A stretch of 64,000 bases of DNA from Acidobacteriota bacterium (GTDB taxonomy: Bacteria; Acidobacteriota; Vicinamibacteria; Vicinamibacterales; CAVVIG01). Under the pieces are notes generated by a model that was not told where the DNA came from, ran no database searches, and was given only the letters and a program-made list of their open reading frames with translations. The stretch covers positions 1 through 64,000 of the forward strand of contig JACPZW010000037.1 in the NCBI GenBank assembly GCA_016195265.1, written 5' to 3'. Position numbers and translations under genes: made by a program. Below, in pieces: positions 25,524 to 34,290 of this stretch. Every line of letters starts with the position of its first letter. Position 1 is the first letter of the stretch.

Positions 25524-26819
25524 TCACATCTCGAACCGCAGCGCCTCGACCGGCGGGAGTTCCGCCGCGCGGCGCGCGGGATACGTGGACGTCGCGATGC
25601 CGATCGCGATGAGCGTGACGAGGGACAGGAACCCTGCCGGCCACGACAGAATCATTCCGGAGAACCGCTCCGGCATCGGCGCCAGGTTCACGAGCTGGCA
25701 CAAGGCGAGGGCGAGCGCCATGCCGGCGCCGCCGCTCAACAGCGTGAGAAAGAATCCTTCCAGAAAGAACTGCCGCTGAATCGTCAACGTGGTGGCGCCG
25801 AGCGCCTTGCGCACGCCGATCTCGCGCGTCCGCTCCTTGACGGCGACGAGCATGATGTTCATCACGCCGATCCCGCCGAGCGCCAGCGTGACGATGCCCA
25901 CGATCGTGAAGAACTGCTTCATGTGATCGATCATGCGGCCGAACATCAGCGTCTCGAGCGACGTGTCCCACATCGCGATCGCCTGTTTGTCGGCGGGATC
26001 GAACTGGTGGCGCCGCGCCAGAATGCCGCGGACGTGCTGCTCCAGCGGCCAGTCGACGTCCTCGATGCGGCCGGTCCGTTCATCGAGCGCCCGCGGCAGG
26101 TCGTCAACGACGAACTGTTTCGGCGACACGATGATGTCCGACAGCGCGCCGGCCGGCGCGTCGCGGCGAGGCATGTCCTGGCTCATCGCGGCGAACGGCA
26201 CGAAGATTTTGTTGTTGTCGGGTCCGCTGTAGTTGCTGTCCTGCTTCTTCTTGCGAATCTTGCCGATCACCGCGTACGGCGTGCCGTTCAGCGCGATCGT
26301 TTCACCCAGAATGTTGCGCTTGCCGAAGAGCTGCTCGGCCATGTCGAAGCCGACGATCGCCACGCGCGCCACCTGCGCTTCATCGGGCCACGCAAAGTTG
26401 CGACCGTACTCGAGCTCGATCGTCCGAATGTCCTGATACTGCGGCTCGACGCCGCTGACGCGCGTCGTCGCCGAGTTGTAGGCGCTCTTCACCTTCACGG
26501 CGCCGCGCTCGAGTTCGGGGCTGACCACCGCGATCATCGACGACTCCGCCGCGAGCGCCCGCGCATCATCGAGCGTCAGGAGGATCTGGCGGCCGGCCCG
26601 CTCGCCACCGGCCTGCATGCTGGTCCGTCCGCCCCAGACGATCCCGATGTTCTTGCCCAGCTCGCGCAACACCTTGTCGTTGCCGCGGCGGAAGCCTTCG
26701 CCCGTCGCCGACAGCACGACGACCGAGATCATGCCCCACAGGATCCCGAACATGGTCAGGAAGCTGCGCAGCTTGTTGGCGCGCAGGTTCTGGAAGGATT
26801 GGGTGATGGCTTCGCGCAT
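25524..26819 (-). CDS. MacB-like ABC transporter permease (second)
   Basis: 431 residues with the same plan: LRSFLTMFGILWGMISVVVL helix near the N terminus, periplasmic core, and LGGIGVMNIMLVAVKERTRE before the final helices. Its stop is 1 nt from the start of the next permease, so the pair probably forms a heterodimer. ATG at 26819, with the 52-bp spacer to the adaptor gene filled by a GTAGGG hairpin. Confidence 0.9.
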   Translation of the reverse strand: MREAITQSFQNLRANKLRSFLTMFGILWGMISVVVLSATGEGFRRGNDKVLRELGKNIGIVWGGRTSMQAGGERAGRQILLTLDDARALAAESSMIAVVSPELERGAVKVKSAYNSATTRVSGVEPQYQDIRTIELEYGRNFAWPDEAQVARVAIVGFDMAEQLFGKRNILGETIALNGTPYAVIGKIRKKKQDSNYSGPDNNKIFVPFAAMSQDMPRRDAPAGALSDIIVSPKQFVVDDLPRALDERTGRIEDVDWPLEQHVRGILARRHQFDPADKQAIAMWDTSLETLMFGRMIDHMKQFFTIVGIVTLALGGIGVMNIMLVAVKERTREIGVRKALGATTLTIQRQFFLEGFFLTLLSGGAGMALALALCQLVNLAPMPERFSGMILSWPAGFLSLVTLIAIGIATSTYPARRAAELPPVEALRFEM

Positions 26820-26825
26820 GGGATG

Positions 26826-26875
26826 TGTAGGGCCGAGCTCGGTCGGCTCTCTGGCGGAGCAAGCTCCGCCCCTAC
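26826..26875. repeat. GTAGGG hairpin element between adaptor and permease genes
   Basis: gtagggccgagctcggtcgg and gcggagcaagctccgcccctac: bracketed by GTAGG and CCTAC. On the minus strand the right end supplies the TAG of the adaptor gene. Confidence 0.65.
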
Positions 26876-28080
26876 GACGGCAGGATCACCTTGTCGCCTT
26901 GCGTGAGGCCCTCGAGGATCTGCATCCTGGTGCCGTTGCCGACGCCGATCTTCACGGGCACCTTCTTGCGCCCGTTCTTCGCGCCCGCCGCGACGATTTC
27001 AACGAACGCGTTCTTCTGCGCGTCGTAGGTGATCGCCGCCTCAGGAACAATGAGCGAATCGGGATGCTCTTCGAGGATGATTTCGGCGTTGGCGGTCATG
27101 TTCGCCTTGAGCGCCTTGCCCGGGTTGTCGATCGACACGCGCACTTCGAAGTTCGTGACGTTGTCCTTCTCCACGCCCATGGGCGAAATCTGCGTGACGC
27201 GGCCGTCGAACATCTTGTCTTTGAACGTTTCGACGCGGATGCGCGCCGCCTGACCGAGCCGCACGCGGCCGATGTCCGCCTCGTCGACCTTGCCGCGCAC
27301 GAAGACCTGATCGATGTCGCCGAGCGTCATCACGAGCGTCGCGTTCGCGCCCAGATTGAGAATCGACGAGACGGCGCTGCCGATCTCGACGTCGCGTGAA
27401 AGAACCGTCCCGCGAATCGGCGCGCGGATCGTGGCGTTCGCCACGTCCTCGGCGGCGCGATCGGCGGCGGCTTTCGCCTGCGCAACCTGCGCTCTCGCCT
27501 CGCTCACCTTCGCTTCGCTGATCGCAAGCTGCGACTGCGCCGCGTGCTTGCGGTTCGCGGCCATCTCCATGGCGCCGTGCGCGTCATCGAGCGCCGACTG
27601 CGCGATCAGGTGCTGCGCGAAGAGCGAGCCGGCGCGCTCGTACGCGCGGCGCGCGAACTCGGCGTCCGGTCCTTCCGCCTCGACCGCGTTCTTCTTCAGC
27701 TGGGCCTGGGCGCCCTCGAGCGCCGCGCGCGCCGCCAGCAGATTCGCCTCGGCGCCGCGCAGCGTCGCCGCGAGCAGCTCCTTGTCCAGCTCGACGAGGA
27801 TGTCGCCCTCGCGCACCGCGCGATCGACGTCGACGTTGAGAACCTTGATAATGCCGTTCGCCTTCGATTTGATCTCAACCTTCGTGATCGGCTCGACCTT
27901 GCCCGTGGCGACTACGGATTTCACCATCGTGCCCCGCTCGACCGTCGCCAGCCGCGAGGCATCCACGTTCGCCGACGCGCCCTTCAGCGTGGCGAGGCCG
28001 GCCGCGCCGACGATGAGGACCAGCCCGATCGTGGTCACGATGTAGAGCCGCTTGCGTGACTTCCGGATTCCTGAGGTCAT
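26872..28080 (-). CDS. Periplasmic adaptor subunit (MacA/HlyD family)
   Basis: 402 residues. N-terminal membrane anchor (LYIVTTIGLVLIVGAAGLAT), biotinyl-lipoyl half-motifs around VVATGKVEPITKVEIKSKAN and IRAPIRGTVLSRDVEIGSAV, a long coiled-coil hairpin (about 95-210), and a beta-barrel domain. It would link the two permeases to an outer-membrane channel. ATG at 28080 chosen; the upstream in-frame extension has no homology. First gene of a three-gene operon. Confidence 0.9.
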   Translation of the reverse strand: MTSGIRKSRKRLYIVTTIGLVLIVGAAGLATLKGASANVDASRLATVERGTMVKSVVATGKVEPITKVEIKSKANGIIKVLNVDVDRAVREGDILVELDKELLAATLRGAEANLLAARAALEGAQAQLKKNAVEAEGPDAEFARRAYERAGSLFAQHLIAQSALDDAHGAMEMAANRKHAAQSQLAISEAKVSEARAQVAQAKAAADRAAEDVANATIRAPIRGTVLSRDVEIGSAVSSILNLGANATLVMTLGDIDQVFVRGKVDEADIGRVRLGQAARIRVETFKDKMFDGRVTQISPMGVEKDNVTNFEVRVSIDNPGKALKANMTANAEIILEEHPDSLIVPEAAITYDAQKNAFVEIVAAGAKNGRKKVPVKIGVGNGTRMQILEGLTQGDKVILPS

Positions 28081-28171
28081 GTGAACGTGTGACGAGAGCG
28101 TGACAGGCGAAGTTTCAGGAATGTGGCCCGACCGGAGAGAAGAACGGTCCGAGAGGTTAAGATCGACGCTT

Positions 28172-28489
28172 ATGTGGATTCTGCAGAGCGTCGCGCTCGA
28201 AGCGGACGCCGAAGGCGCGGTTCCCGCACTCACCTTTCGCCTCAGTCAGGGCGCGATCAAGACGATCGGCCGCGCGGCCGGCGCCGAGTTCATCGTGGAC
28301 GCCGCCCTGGTGTCACGCGTGCACTGCCGGCTGACCGCGGCCGAGGACTACGTGGAAGTCGTCGACCTCTCGAGCACCAACGGCACGTACGTGAACGACA
28401 AGCGCGTCGAGCGCGCGCAGTTGAAACACGGCGATCGTCTGAAGGTCGGGAGAGTGGAACTGACGTTGAATCGAACGGCTGATGGTTAA
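28172..28489 (+). CDS. FHA-domain protein
   Basis: 105 residues, a single forkhead-associated domain that binds phosphothreonine peptides. Conserved positions: IGRAAGAEFIVDAALVSRVH with GR and SRxH, then VVDLSSTNGTYVND with the NG pair. ATG at 28172. Divergent from the adaptor gene. Possible reader for Ser/Thr kinases such as the one at 30746, which lies 2.3 kb away; that link is inference. Confidence 0.88.
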   Translation: MWILQSVALEADAEGAVPALTFRLSQGAIKTIGRAAGAEFIVDAALVSRVHCRLTAAEDYVEVVDLSSTNGTYVNDKRVERAQLKHGDRLKVGRVELTLNRTADG

Positions 28490-28552
28490 TGGCTAATGGA
28501 CATGGTTGATGGATCTTTACCATCAGCCATCAGCCCTCAGCTATTGACAAGG
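28490..28552. repeat. GGCTGATGG / CCATCAGCC inverted word repeat
   Basis: ggctgatggttaatggctaa faces ccatcagccatcagccctca, forming a long imperfect stem between two convergent genes. The MBL gene stop lies in the right arm. Confidence 0.65.
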
Positions 28553-29181
28553 AACGGGTTGGTCCGTCGTTCCCGCCCAATCGTCGTGTCCGGGCCGTGG
28601 CCGGGATGCACGATCGCCTCGTCGCCGAACGCAAAAAGCACGTTTCTGATCGACGCGATGAGCATCGCGTGGTCTCCGCCCGGCAGATCGGTCCGGCCGA
28701 TCCCGCCGGCGAACAGCGTGTCGCCGACGAACAACTCCCGGCCCGCTTCGCCGCGCCTGCCGATTTGCAGGCACACGCCTCCGGGACAGTGTCCCGGCGT
28801 GTGATGCACATGCGCCTCGTAGTCGCCGAACGCGATCGCGTGCCCGGGCGTGTAATACACATCGATCGGCGGCTGCGGCTCGACGGTCAGCCCGAACATC
28901 GCGCCGGACTCGACCGCGCGGTCGTACCAGAACTGATCGTCGCGATGCAGATAGATCGGGACGCCGAGCGCGTGCTTGGCCGCGGCGACGCCCGTCACGT
29001 GGTCCACGTGCGCGTGCGTCAGCAGGATGTGGCGGATCGCGAGCCGCTCGCGGTCCGCGAACTCCAGCAGGCTCGCCACTTCGTCGCCCGGATCGATGAG
29101 CACCGCCTCGCGCGTCCGCTCGCATCCGACGACGAAGCCGTTCTTGAAGAAGGGGCCGATGGCCTGACTCTCCACTATCAT
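28537..29181 (-). CDS. MBL-fold metallo-hydrolase, glyoxalase II-like
   Basis: 214 residues. Metal ligands: THAHVDH (HxHxDH) at about residues 54-60, HHTPGHCPGG with the third His, FVGDTLFAGGIGRTDL with the bridging Asp, and terminal VHPGHGP. Short hydroxyacylglutathione hydrolase-like form, typical of the YcbL/GloB-II group; exact thioester substrate unknown. ATG at 29181; divergent from the receiver gene by 8 bp. Confidence 0.88.
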   Translation of the reverse strand: MIVESQAIGPFFKNGFVVGCERTREAVLIDPGDEVASLLEFADRERLAIRHILLTHAHVDHVTGVAAAKHALGVPIYLHRDDQFWYDRAVESGAMFGLTVEPQPPIDVYYTPGHAIAFGDYEAHVHHTPGHCPGGVCLQIGRRGEAGRELFVGDTLFAGGIGRTDLPGGDHAMLIASIRNVLFAFGDEAIVHPGHGPDTTIGRERRTNPFLVNS

Positions 29182-29189
29182 GGGGTCCC

Positions 29190-29552
29190 ATGATCCTAGC
29201 AGTCCTTGACGACCTGATGTTCACATCGAAGATAAAAACCGCGGCGAACCAGCTCGGCGTGACCGTGAGTTTCGCGCGGTCCGCCGATGCCGCACTCGGC
29301 GAGATGCGGAAGACGGCGCCCGCGCTGGTCATTCTGGACCTGAACAACGCACGGACGAGTCCGCTCGAGATCGTCTCCGCCATGAAGAACGACCCTGCGC
29401 TGGCGACGATTCCCACGATCGGCTACGCGTCGCACGTCCAGACGGACGTCATCGAGGCCGCGCGGCGCGCCGGCGTCGGCGACGTCCTCGCGCGATCGGC
29501 GTTCACGATGCAGCTCGGTGAGATCCTGTCGCAGGACAGGGCTAAGGGCTGA
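29190..29552 (+). CDS. Receiver-like domain protein
   Basis: 120 residues, CheY-like. Acidic pair VLDDL at residues 6-7, phospho-acceptor Asp in LVILDLNN near residue 50. The conserved Thr/Ser and Lys positions are weak (YASHVQTD, ARSAF), so phosphorylation may be lost or altered. Stop overlaps the start of the next gene (TGATG). Confidence 0.75.
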   Translation: MILAVLDDLMFTSKIKTAANQLGVTVSFARSADAALGEMRKTAPALVILDLNNARTSPLEIVSAMKNDPALATIPTIGYASHVQTDVIEAARRAGVGDVLARSAFTMQLGEILSQDRAKG

Positions 29553-30553
29553 TGGCTGAATCGACCACTGGCCCTCAGCCCTCAGCCCTCAGCCTTTGCG
29601 ATGTCTTTCGAGCGCGCCAGCGGATCGCCCCCTACGTCCGGCGGACGCCCCTCGTCCCTTCGCCGTGGCTGTCCGCGTTGGCAGGCGCGGCGGTGTCGCT
29701 GAAGCTGGAATCGCTCCAGCGATCGAACTCGTTCAAGGTGCGCGGCGCCTTCAACGCCGTGATTGCCCGGCTCCAGCGGTCCGGCGGTGCGCCCGCACGG
29801 CTCGTGACGGCGTCGGCGGGAAATCACGGCCGCGCGCTCGCTGCCGCCGCCGAAACCTTTCGTCTGCCGCTCGTCGTCTTCACGCCGATCGACGCCCCGC
29901 AGACCAAGCTGGCCGCCATTCGCGCGCACGGCGCGGAGCTGCGCGCCGTCGGTCGCGATTATGACGATGCGGAGCGGCTGGCCAAGGCATTCGCGGCGCA
30001 GACCGGGGCGGACTTCATCTCGCCGTACAACGACGCGGATGTCATCGCCGGCGCGGCAACCGTGGGGCTCGAGATCTTCGAGGACGCCGCGGATACGAAC
30101 ACGCTGATCGTCCCGGTCGGCGGCGGAGGACTGATCAGCGGCGTGGCCTCGGCCGCGAAGTCCATCGACGCCCGCTGCGACATCGTCGGCGTCGAAGTCG
30201 AAGTGTCGTGTGCGTTTCAGACGAGTCTGCGCGACGGACGACTTGTGGAGATCGTGCCGGGCGCCACGCTGGCCGATGGACTCGGCGGCAACCCGGATCC
30301 CGAAACCATTACCTGGCCCATGATCCGGCGGCTGGTCGATCGCATCGTCACCGTGAGCGAAGCCGGGCTCGCGGCCGCCATCATCGGCCTGGTCGAGGCC
30401 GAGCACCTCGTCACGGAAGCGTCCGGCGCCGCAGGCGTCGCGGCGGCGACGGCGATGCGCGCGGGTCTCGCGGGCCGGCGCGTGGCGATCGTCGTCACCG
30501 GCGCGAACATCGATCGCGCGCGATTGACCGCGCTGTTGTCCAGGACCACGTAG
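29552..30553 (+). CDS. Threonine/serine dehydratase-like PLP enzyme
   Basis: 333 residues, fold-type II PLP enzyme. PLP lysine in SNSFKVRGAFNAV (about residue 61), ASAGNHGRALAAAA binding loop, and the phosphate loop PVGGGGLISGVASA near 190. No C-terminal ACT domain, so like biodegradative threonine dehydratase or serine racemase. N-terminal codons (GPQPSALSL) are encoded by cagccctcagcc repeat words, so the true start could be the ATG given here or slightly downstream. TAG stop is provided by the following repeat. Confidence 0.85.
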   Translation: MAESTTGPQPSALSLCDVFRARQRIAPYVRRTPLVPSPWLSALAGAAVSLKLESLQRSNSFKVRGAFNAVIARLQRSGGAPARLVTASAGNHGRALAAAAETFRLPLVVFTPIDAPQTKLAAIRAHGAELRAVGRDYDDAERLAKAFAAQTGADFISPYNDADVIAGAATVGLEIFEDAADTNTLIVPVGGGGLISGVASAAKSIDARCDIVGVEVEVSCAFQTSLRDGRLVEIVPGATLADGLGGNPDPETITWPMIRRLVDRIVTVSEAGLAAAIIGLVEAEHLVTEASGAAGVAAATAMRAGLAGRRVAIVVTGANIDRARLTALLSRTT

Positions 30554-30745
30554 GCCGGGCCCTTTCGGCGCTTCTTCGTAGGCCGGGTCCTTCCGGCGCT
30601 TCTTCGTAGGCCGGGTCCTTCCGGCGCTTCTTCGTAGGCCGGGTCCTTCCGGCGCTTCTTCGTAGGCCGGGTCCTTCCGGCGCTTCTTCGTAGGTCCTTC
30701 CGGACCCGGCTGATCAGGCGGGTCCAAAAGGACCCGCCCTACGCA
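30550..30745. repeat. Five 28-bp tandem copies plus terminal hairpin
   Basis: The unit gtaggccgggtccttccggc + gcttcttc repeats from 30550, 30578, 30606, 30634 and 30662 with near-perfect identity, then a partial copy and a final ggcgggtccaaaaggacccg hairpin. It is an amplified version of the GTAGG-CGGGTCC family. The first TAG is the dehydratase stop codon. Confidence 0.9.
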
Positions 30746-31741
30746 TCACCGCAAGAGTCGCAGGATCGCGTCGCGCTGGAGCCACGCGGCGGCCGCAAGC
30801 GCGGCCAGCGCCAGCAGCACGAACACCCAGGCCTTCGAGGACCGCCGCGGCGGTCGAGGCGCGACCACTTCTCCGGCGGCCTCACTGGCTTCGCTGCGCA
30901 CGTCGAGCACCGCCGCCACCGACCGCAGCTCCGCAGCGAACGTCGCGGCCGTTTCATATCGCCGGTCGAGGCTCTTCGCGAGCGCCCTGCCCAGGATGGG
31001 ATCGAGTTCCGCCGGCAGCGATCCGATCACCGTGGATGGCGCAGGCGCGGACGCCTGCACGATCTGCAGCGTCAGCGCGCCCGAAGAGGCGGCGGTGAAC
31101 GGCGGTCTGCCGGTGAGCATCTCGAACAGCACGATCCCGAGCGAGAAGATGTCGGTGCGGGAGTCGCCCTGCTCGCCGAGCGCCTGCTCCGGTGACAAAT
31201 AGGCCACGGTCCCAAGGGACGCGTCGGGCGTTCCCGGGGCGAGGCTGGCCGCCTGACGGCGCGCGGCGCCGCTGCCGGTCCACGGCGCGAGACCGAAGTC
31301 CAGAATCTTCGCGTTGCCCTTCGTCGTCACGATGATGTTGTCGGGCCGGATGTCGCCGTGGACGATGCCGAGCGCGTGGGCGTCGGCGAGGGCGTCGGCC
31401 ACCTGGACGGCGAGATCGATCGCGCGGCGCGGTTTCACCGGACGGCCGGCGATGACCGTCTTCAGCGAGTCACCGCGCGCGTACTCGCAGACGAGAAACA
31501 GCTGTCCCTGGTCCACGCCGATTTCGTACAGCATCGCGATGTTGGGGTGCGACAGCGCCGTGGCCGCTCGCGCGGCGCTCAGGAAGCGCTGGCGCCGATC
31601 GGTGTCTGCGGCGACGTCCGCCGCAATCACACGCAGCGCCACGGTCCGGCCGAGCTGCGTGTCGCGCGCGCGGTAGAGCTCGCCCATCGCGCCGCCGCCG
31701 ATGCGATCGAGGATCTTGTAGTGACTGAGGGTCTCGACCAT
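30746..31741 (-). CDS. Membrane-bound Ser/Thr kinase homologue with altered active site
   Basis: 331 residues: kinase domain (1-275) then a C-terminal transmembrane helix (AWVFVLLALAALAAAAWL). Glycine loop IGGGAMGELYRA is intact. The VAIK lysine is replaced by Arg (VALRVI, residue 37), HRDLKPxN reads HGDIRPDN (residues 128-135), while DFG (148-150) and the APE-like SPEQAL are kept. No extracellular sensor domain remains, only about three residues after the helix. May be a weak kinase or pseudokinase. Confidence 0.87.
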   Translation of the reverse strand: MVETLSHYKILDRIGGGAMGELYRARDTQLGRTVALRVIAADVAADTDRRQRFLSAARAATALSHPNIAMLYEIGVDQGQLFLVCEYARGDSLKTVIAGRPVKPRRAIDLAVQVADALADAHALGIVHGDIRPDNIIVTTKGNAKILDFGLAPWTGSGAARRQAASLAPGTPDASLGTVAYLSPEQALGEQGDSRTDIFSLGIVLFEMLTGRPPFTAASSGALTLQIVQASAPAPSTVIGSLPAELDPILGRALAKSLDRRYETAATFAAELRSVAAVLDVRSEASEAAGEVVAPRPPRRSSKAWVFVLLALAALAAAAWLQRDAILRLLR

Positions 31742-31764
31742 GGCGCGGCGACGATTATAATCGT

Positions 31765-33090
31765 GTGGTCCGTCCAGCCTTGAATCCTTACATCTCGCTT
31801 CTTCGCACCAACCGCGACTTTCGGCTGGTGTACATCGGGCAGGCGATCTCGCAGCTCGGCGACTGGTTCAACGCCGTCGCCGTCTACGCGCTGCTCCTCG
31901 ATTTGACCGGGTCGGCGACCGCCGTCGCGTGGATGATGATCGTGCAGTTTCTGCCCGTGGCGGTCGTGGGGCCGCTGGCCGGCGTCGTCGTCGATCGCGT
32001 CGACCGGCGCCGGCTGATGATCACGACCGACGTGCTGCGTGGCGGTCTGATTCTCTGGCTGCTCGTCATCCGGACGGCGGATCAGGTCTGGATCGCCTAC
32101 GTCGTCATGGCGCTGACCGTCGGCGCCCAGGCGTTCTTCGAGCCGGCCCGGACGGCGACGATTCCCAACATCACGAGCGCCGACGAGCTGCTGCCGGCCA
32201 ACGCGCTCGCGAGCGCGACGTGGGCGGCCATGCTCGCGATCGGCGCGTCGGTCGGCGGCATCGTGACGGCCATCGCCGGGCGCAACGTCGCGTTCGGACT
32301 CAATGCCGTGTCCTTCTTCTGTTCGGCGTTCTTCATCGGCCGCACGCGGTACGACTCGACGCCGGCGGCCGCGGCGCGTCCGGCCGGTCTCGCCGCCATG
32401 ACGGGAATCACCGACCTCGTCGAGGGCCTGCGGTACGTGCGCCGCGAGTCGCACGTCGCGGCGCTGATGTGCGTGAAGGCGGGCTGGGGACTGGCGGGCG
32501 GGGTGCTGCTGCTGCTCACGGTTTTCGGTCAGCGCGTCTTCCCGCTGGCGGGCGGCGCCGCGGCCGGTATCGGCGTGCTGTACGCCGCGCGCGGCGTCGG
32601 CGCGGGGCTCGGCCCGGTCGCGCTGCGCTGGATCCTCGGTCAGCAGTCGCAGACGCTGCGGCGCGCCATCGGACCTGCGTTCTTCACGGTCGGGCTGTTC
32701 TATGTGGCGCTGGCGGGCGCGCCCACGCTCGCGCTGGCCGCGTTTGCGGTGCTGTTCGCGCACGTCGGCGGTTCGATTCTCTGGGTCTTCAGCACGGTGC
32801 TGCTGCAGATGGAAGTGCCCGACCAGTTCCGGGGACGCGTGTTCGCGGCGGAGCTCGCATTCCTCACGCTCGTCACGTCGCTCTCGAGCTACTGCACGGC
32901 GTTCGCGCTCGATCGCATCGGCTGGTCGCCACGCACGCTGTCGTTCATCCTGGGCGTGCTCTTCTGTATTCCCGGCGGGCTGTGGCTGGTGATCCTCTCG
33001 CGATGGAACGAGGGACCACCCGACACGATATCGTCGCCTTCGGAGACGACGTCGGGGGAAGAAGAAGTACTTGAGGGCAGAGTCGGGTGA
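31765..33090 (+). CDS. MFS exporter (enterobactin exporter-like MFS_3)
   Basis: 441 residues, about 11-12 helices. IGQAISQLGDWFNAVAVYAL in helix 1 and VVVDRVDRRRLMITTDVLRG in loop 2-3 are typical of the MFS_3/EntS-like group, which exports siderophores, drugs or lipids. GTG start at 31765. Divergent from the kinase with a 23-bp spacer. Substrate unknown. Confidence 0.85.
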   Translation: MVRPALNPYISLLRTNRDFRLVYIGQAISQLGDWFNAVAVYALLLDLTGSATAVAWMMIVQFLPVAVVGPLAGVVVDRVDRRRLMITTDVLRGGLILWLLVIRTADQVWIAYVVMALTVGAQAFFEPARTATIPNITSADELLPANALASATWAAMLAIGASVGGIVTAIAGRNVAFGLNAVSFFCSAFFIGRTRYDSTPAAAARPAGLAAMTGITDLVEGLRYVRRESHVAALMCVKAGWGLAGGVLLLLTVFGQRVFPLAGGAAAGIGVLYAARGVGAGLGPVALRWILGQQSQTLRRAIGPAFFTVGLFYVALAGAPTLALAAFAVLFAHVGGSILWVFSTVLLQMEVPDQFRGRVFAAELAFLTLVTSLSSYCTAFALDRIGWSPRTLSFILGVLFCIPGGLWLVILSRWNEGPPDTISSPSETTSGEEEVLEGRVG

Positions 33091-33180
33091 TGAAATTGCA
33101 GATTTCAGACTTCAGATTTCAGATTGGGAAGTCAAGAATTCATCAGTCAATCTGAAATCTGCCCTCTGAAATCTGAAATC
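33091..33180. repeat. CAGATTTCAGA word repeats
   Basis: cagatttcagacttcagatttcag and, inverted, ctgaaatctgccctctgaaa. Another block at 33441-33550 flanks the other side of the 33181 gene, so that gene sits between two copies. Confidence 0.75.
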
Positions 33181-33432
33181 TCAACGCTTCTTCATCTCTT
33201 CCATCGCGCTTTGCACCAACTGCTTCGCGTCGTCGAGCTGTTCGAGCACGAGCGCGATGTCCATCTTCGGCTTGCCCGGGAAGCGGTCGCTGCGGCAGTA
33301 GATGCCGTGCTGCCCGACCAGCGCGAGCGAGTCGGTCAGCAGATCGAGCGCCACCGCCAGCCGCCCGCGCGCGGGCCCCATCATCGTCTCGTGGACTTCG
33401 AGGGACTCGCGGTGTTTGTCGAAAATGGACAT
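33181..33432 (-). CDS. Small conserved protein of unknown function
   Basis: 83 residues, soluble and helical (MSIFDKHRESLEVHETMMGP ... LDDAKQLVQSAMEEMKKR). No motif recognised. ATG at 33432. Embedded between CAGATTTCAGA repeat blocks. Confidence 0.6.
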   Translation of the reverse strand: MSIFDKHRESLEVHETMMGPARGRLAVALDLLTDSLALVGQHGIYCRSDRFPGKPKMDIALVLEQLDDAKQLVQSAMEEMKKR

Positions 33433-33440
33433 GGTTATGT

Positions 33441-33550
33441 CGGGATTTCAGATTTCAGAGGGCAGATTTCAGATGGATTTCAGAGTGGCCCCGGTAGATA
33501 AATACCATCAATAACCATCAATCTGAAATCTGAACTCTGAATTCTGAAAT
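33441..33550. repeat. CAGATTTCAGA word repeats, second block
   Basis: gatttcagatttcagagggc then, inverted, caatctgaaatctgaactct. Ends at the stop of the SDR gene. Fills the whole spacer. Confidence 0.75.
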
Positions 33551-34276
33551 CTATTTCCGTGGCTTCGACGGCCGTAGCTCGACGCGGCTCGGCAGGCTGC
33601 GCGGATCGTGTCGCAGCAAATTCACCACGACGTCGGCGACTTCCGACGGGGCGATCTTCCAGTCGGCGCCCTTGTTCTCGTCGCCGCTCGAAAACCCGGT
33701 CGACACGGACCCGGGCAGCACGTAGCTGACGCGGATGTTGTCGTACCGCACTTCCTGCATCAGCGCCTCGCTGAATGCGTTCAGGCCGGCCTTCGACGCG
33801 CAGTAGGCGGCGCCGTCCACGAACGGATTCTTTCCGGCGAGACTGCTGATGTTGATGATGAACCCGGCGCCTCGACGCTGCAGGTGGGGCAGCGCCGCGC
33901 GGCAGGCGTTGAATACGCCGGTCAGATTTGTGTCGATGACGCTGCTCCATTGATCCGGCGTCATCGTCGACACGCTGCCGAAAATGCCGATGCCCGCGTT
34001 ATTGATGAGGATGTCGAGGCCGCCGAAGCGCGCGACCGCCGCGTCGACGGCGCGCTGCATGTCGTCCGCGCGGCGGACGTCGGCCTGCAGGGTCTCGACG
34101 GCGCCCGGACCGGCCGCTTCGATCTTCGGCTTCGCGGCAGACAGGTTCGCCGCGCTCTTGCCGGTGACGGCCACCTGGACACCTTCGGCGACGAGCGCGC
34201 GCGCAATGGCCAGCCCGATGCCGCGCGAGCCCCCGGTGACGACCGCGACTTGGCCGCGCAGTGATTCCATGGACAT
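33551..34276 (-). CDS. Short-chain dehydrogenase/reductase
   Basis: 241 residues, classical SDR: NAD(P)-binding TGGSRGIG at 14-21, NNAG near 88, catalytic Ser in NISS and Tyr/Lys in YCASK near 155. Similar to 3-oxoacyl-ACP reductase-type enzymes; substrate not determinable. ATG at 34276, or 34270. Divergent from the dehydrogenase-like gene at 34291 with only 14 bp between starts. Confidence 0.88.
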   Translation of the reverse strand: MSMESLRGQVAVVTGGSRGIGLAIARALVAEGVQVAVTGKSAANLSAAKPKIEAAGPGAVETLQADVRRADDMQRAVDAAVARFGGLDILINNAGIGIFGSVSTMTPDQWSSVIDTNLTGVFNACRAALPHLQRRGAGFIINISSLAGKNPFVDGAAYCASKAGLNAFSEALMQEVRYDNIRVSYVLPGSVSTGFSSGDENKGADWKIAPSEVADVVVNLLRHDPRSLPSRVELRPSKPRK

Positions 34277-34290
34277 ACAATATCGCAGCG

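Noticed and set aside
30550-30745. Possible CRISPR array
   Set aside because: The 28-bp units are directly adjacent with no unique spacers, and the unit is the local hairpin repeat; no cas genes are near.
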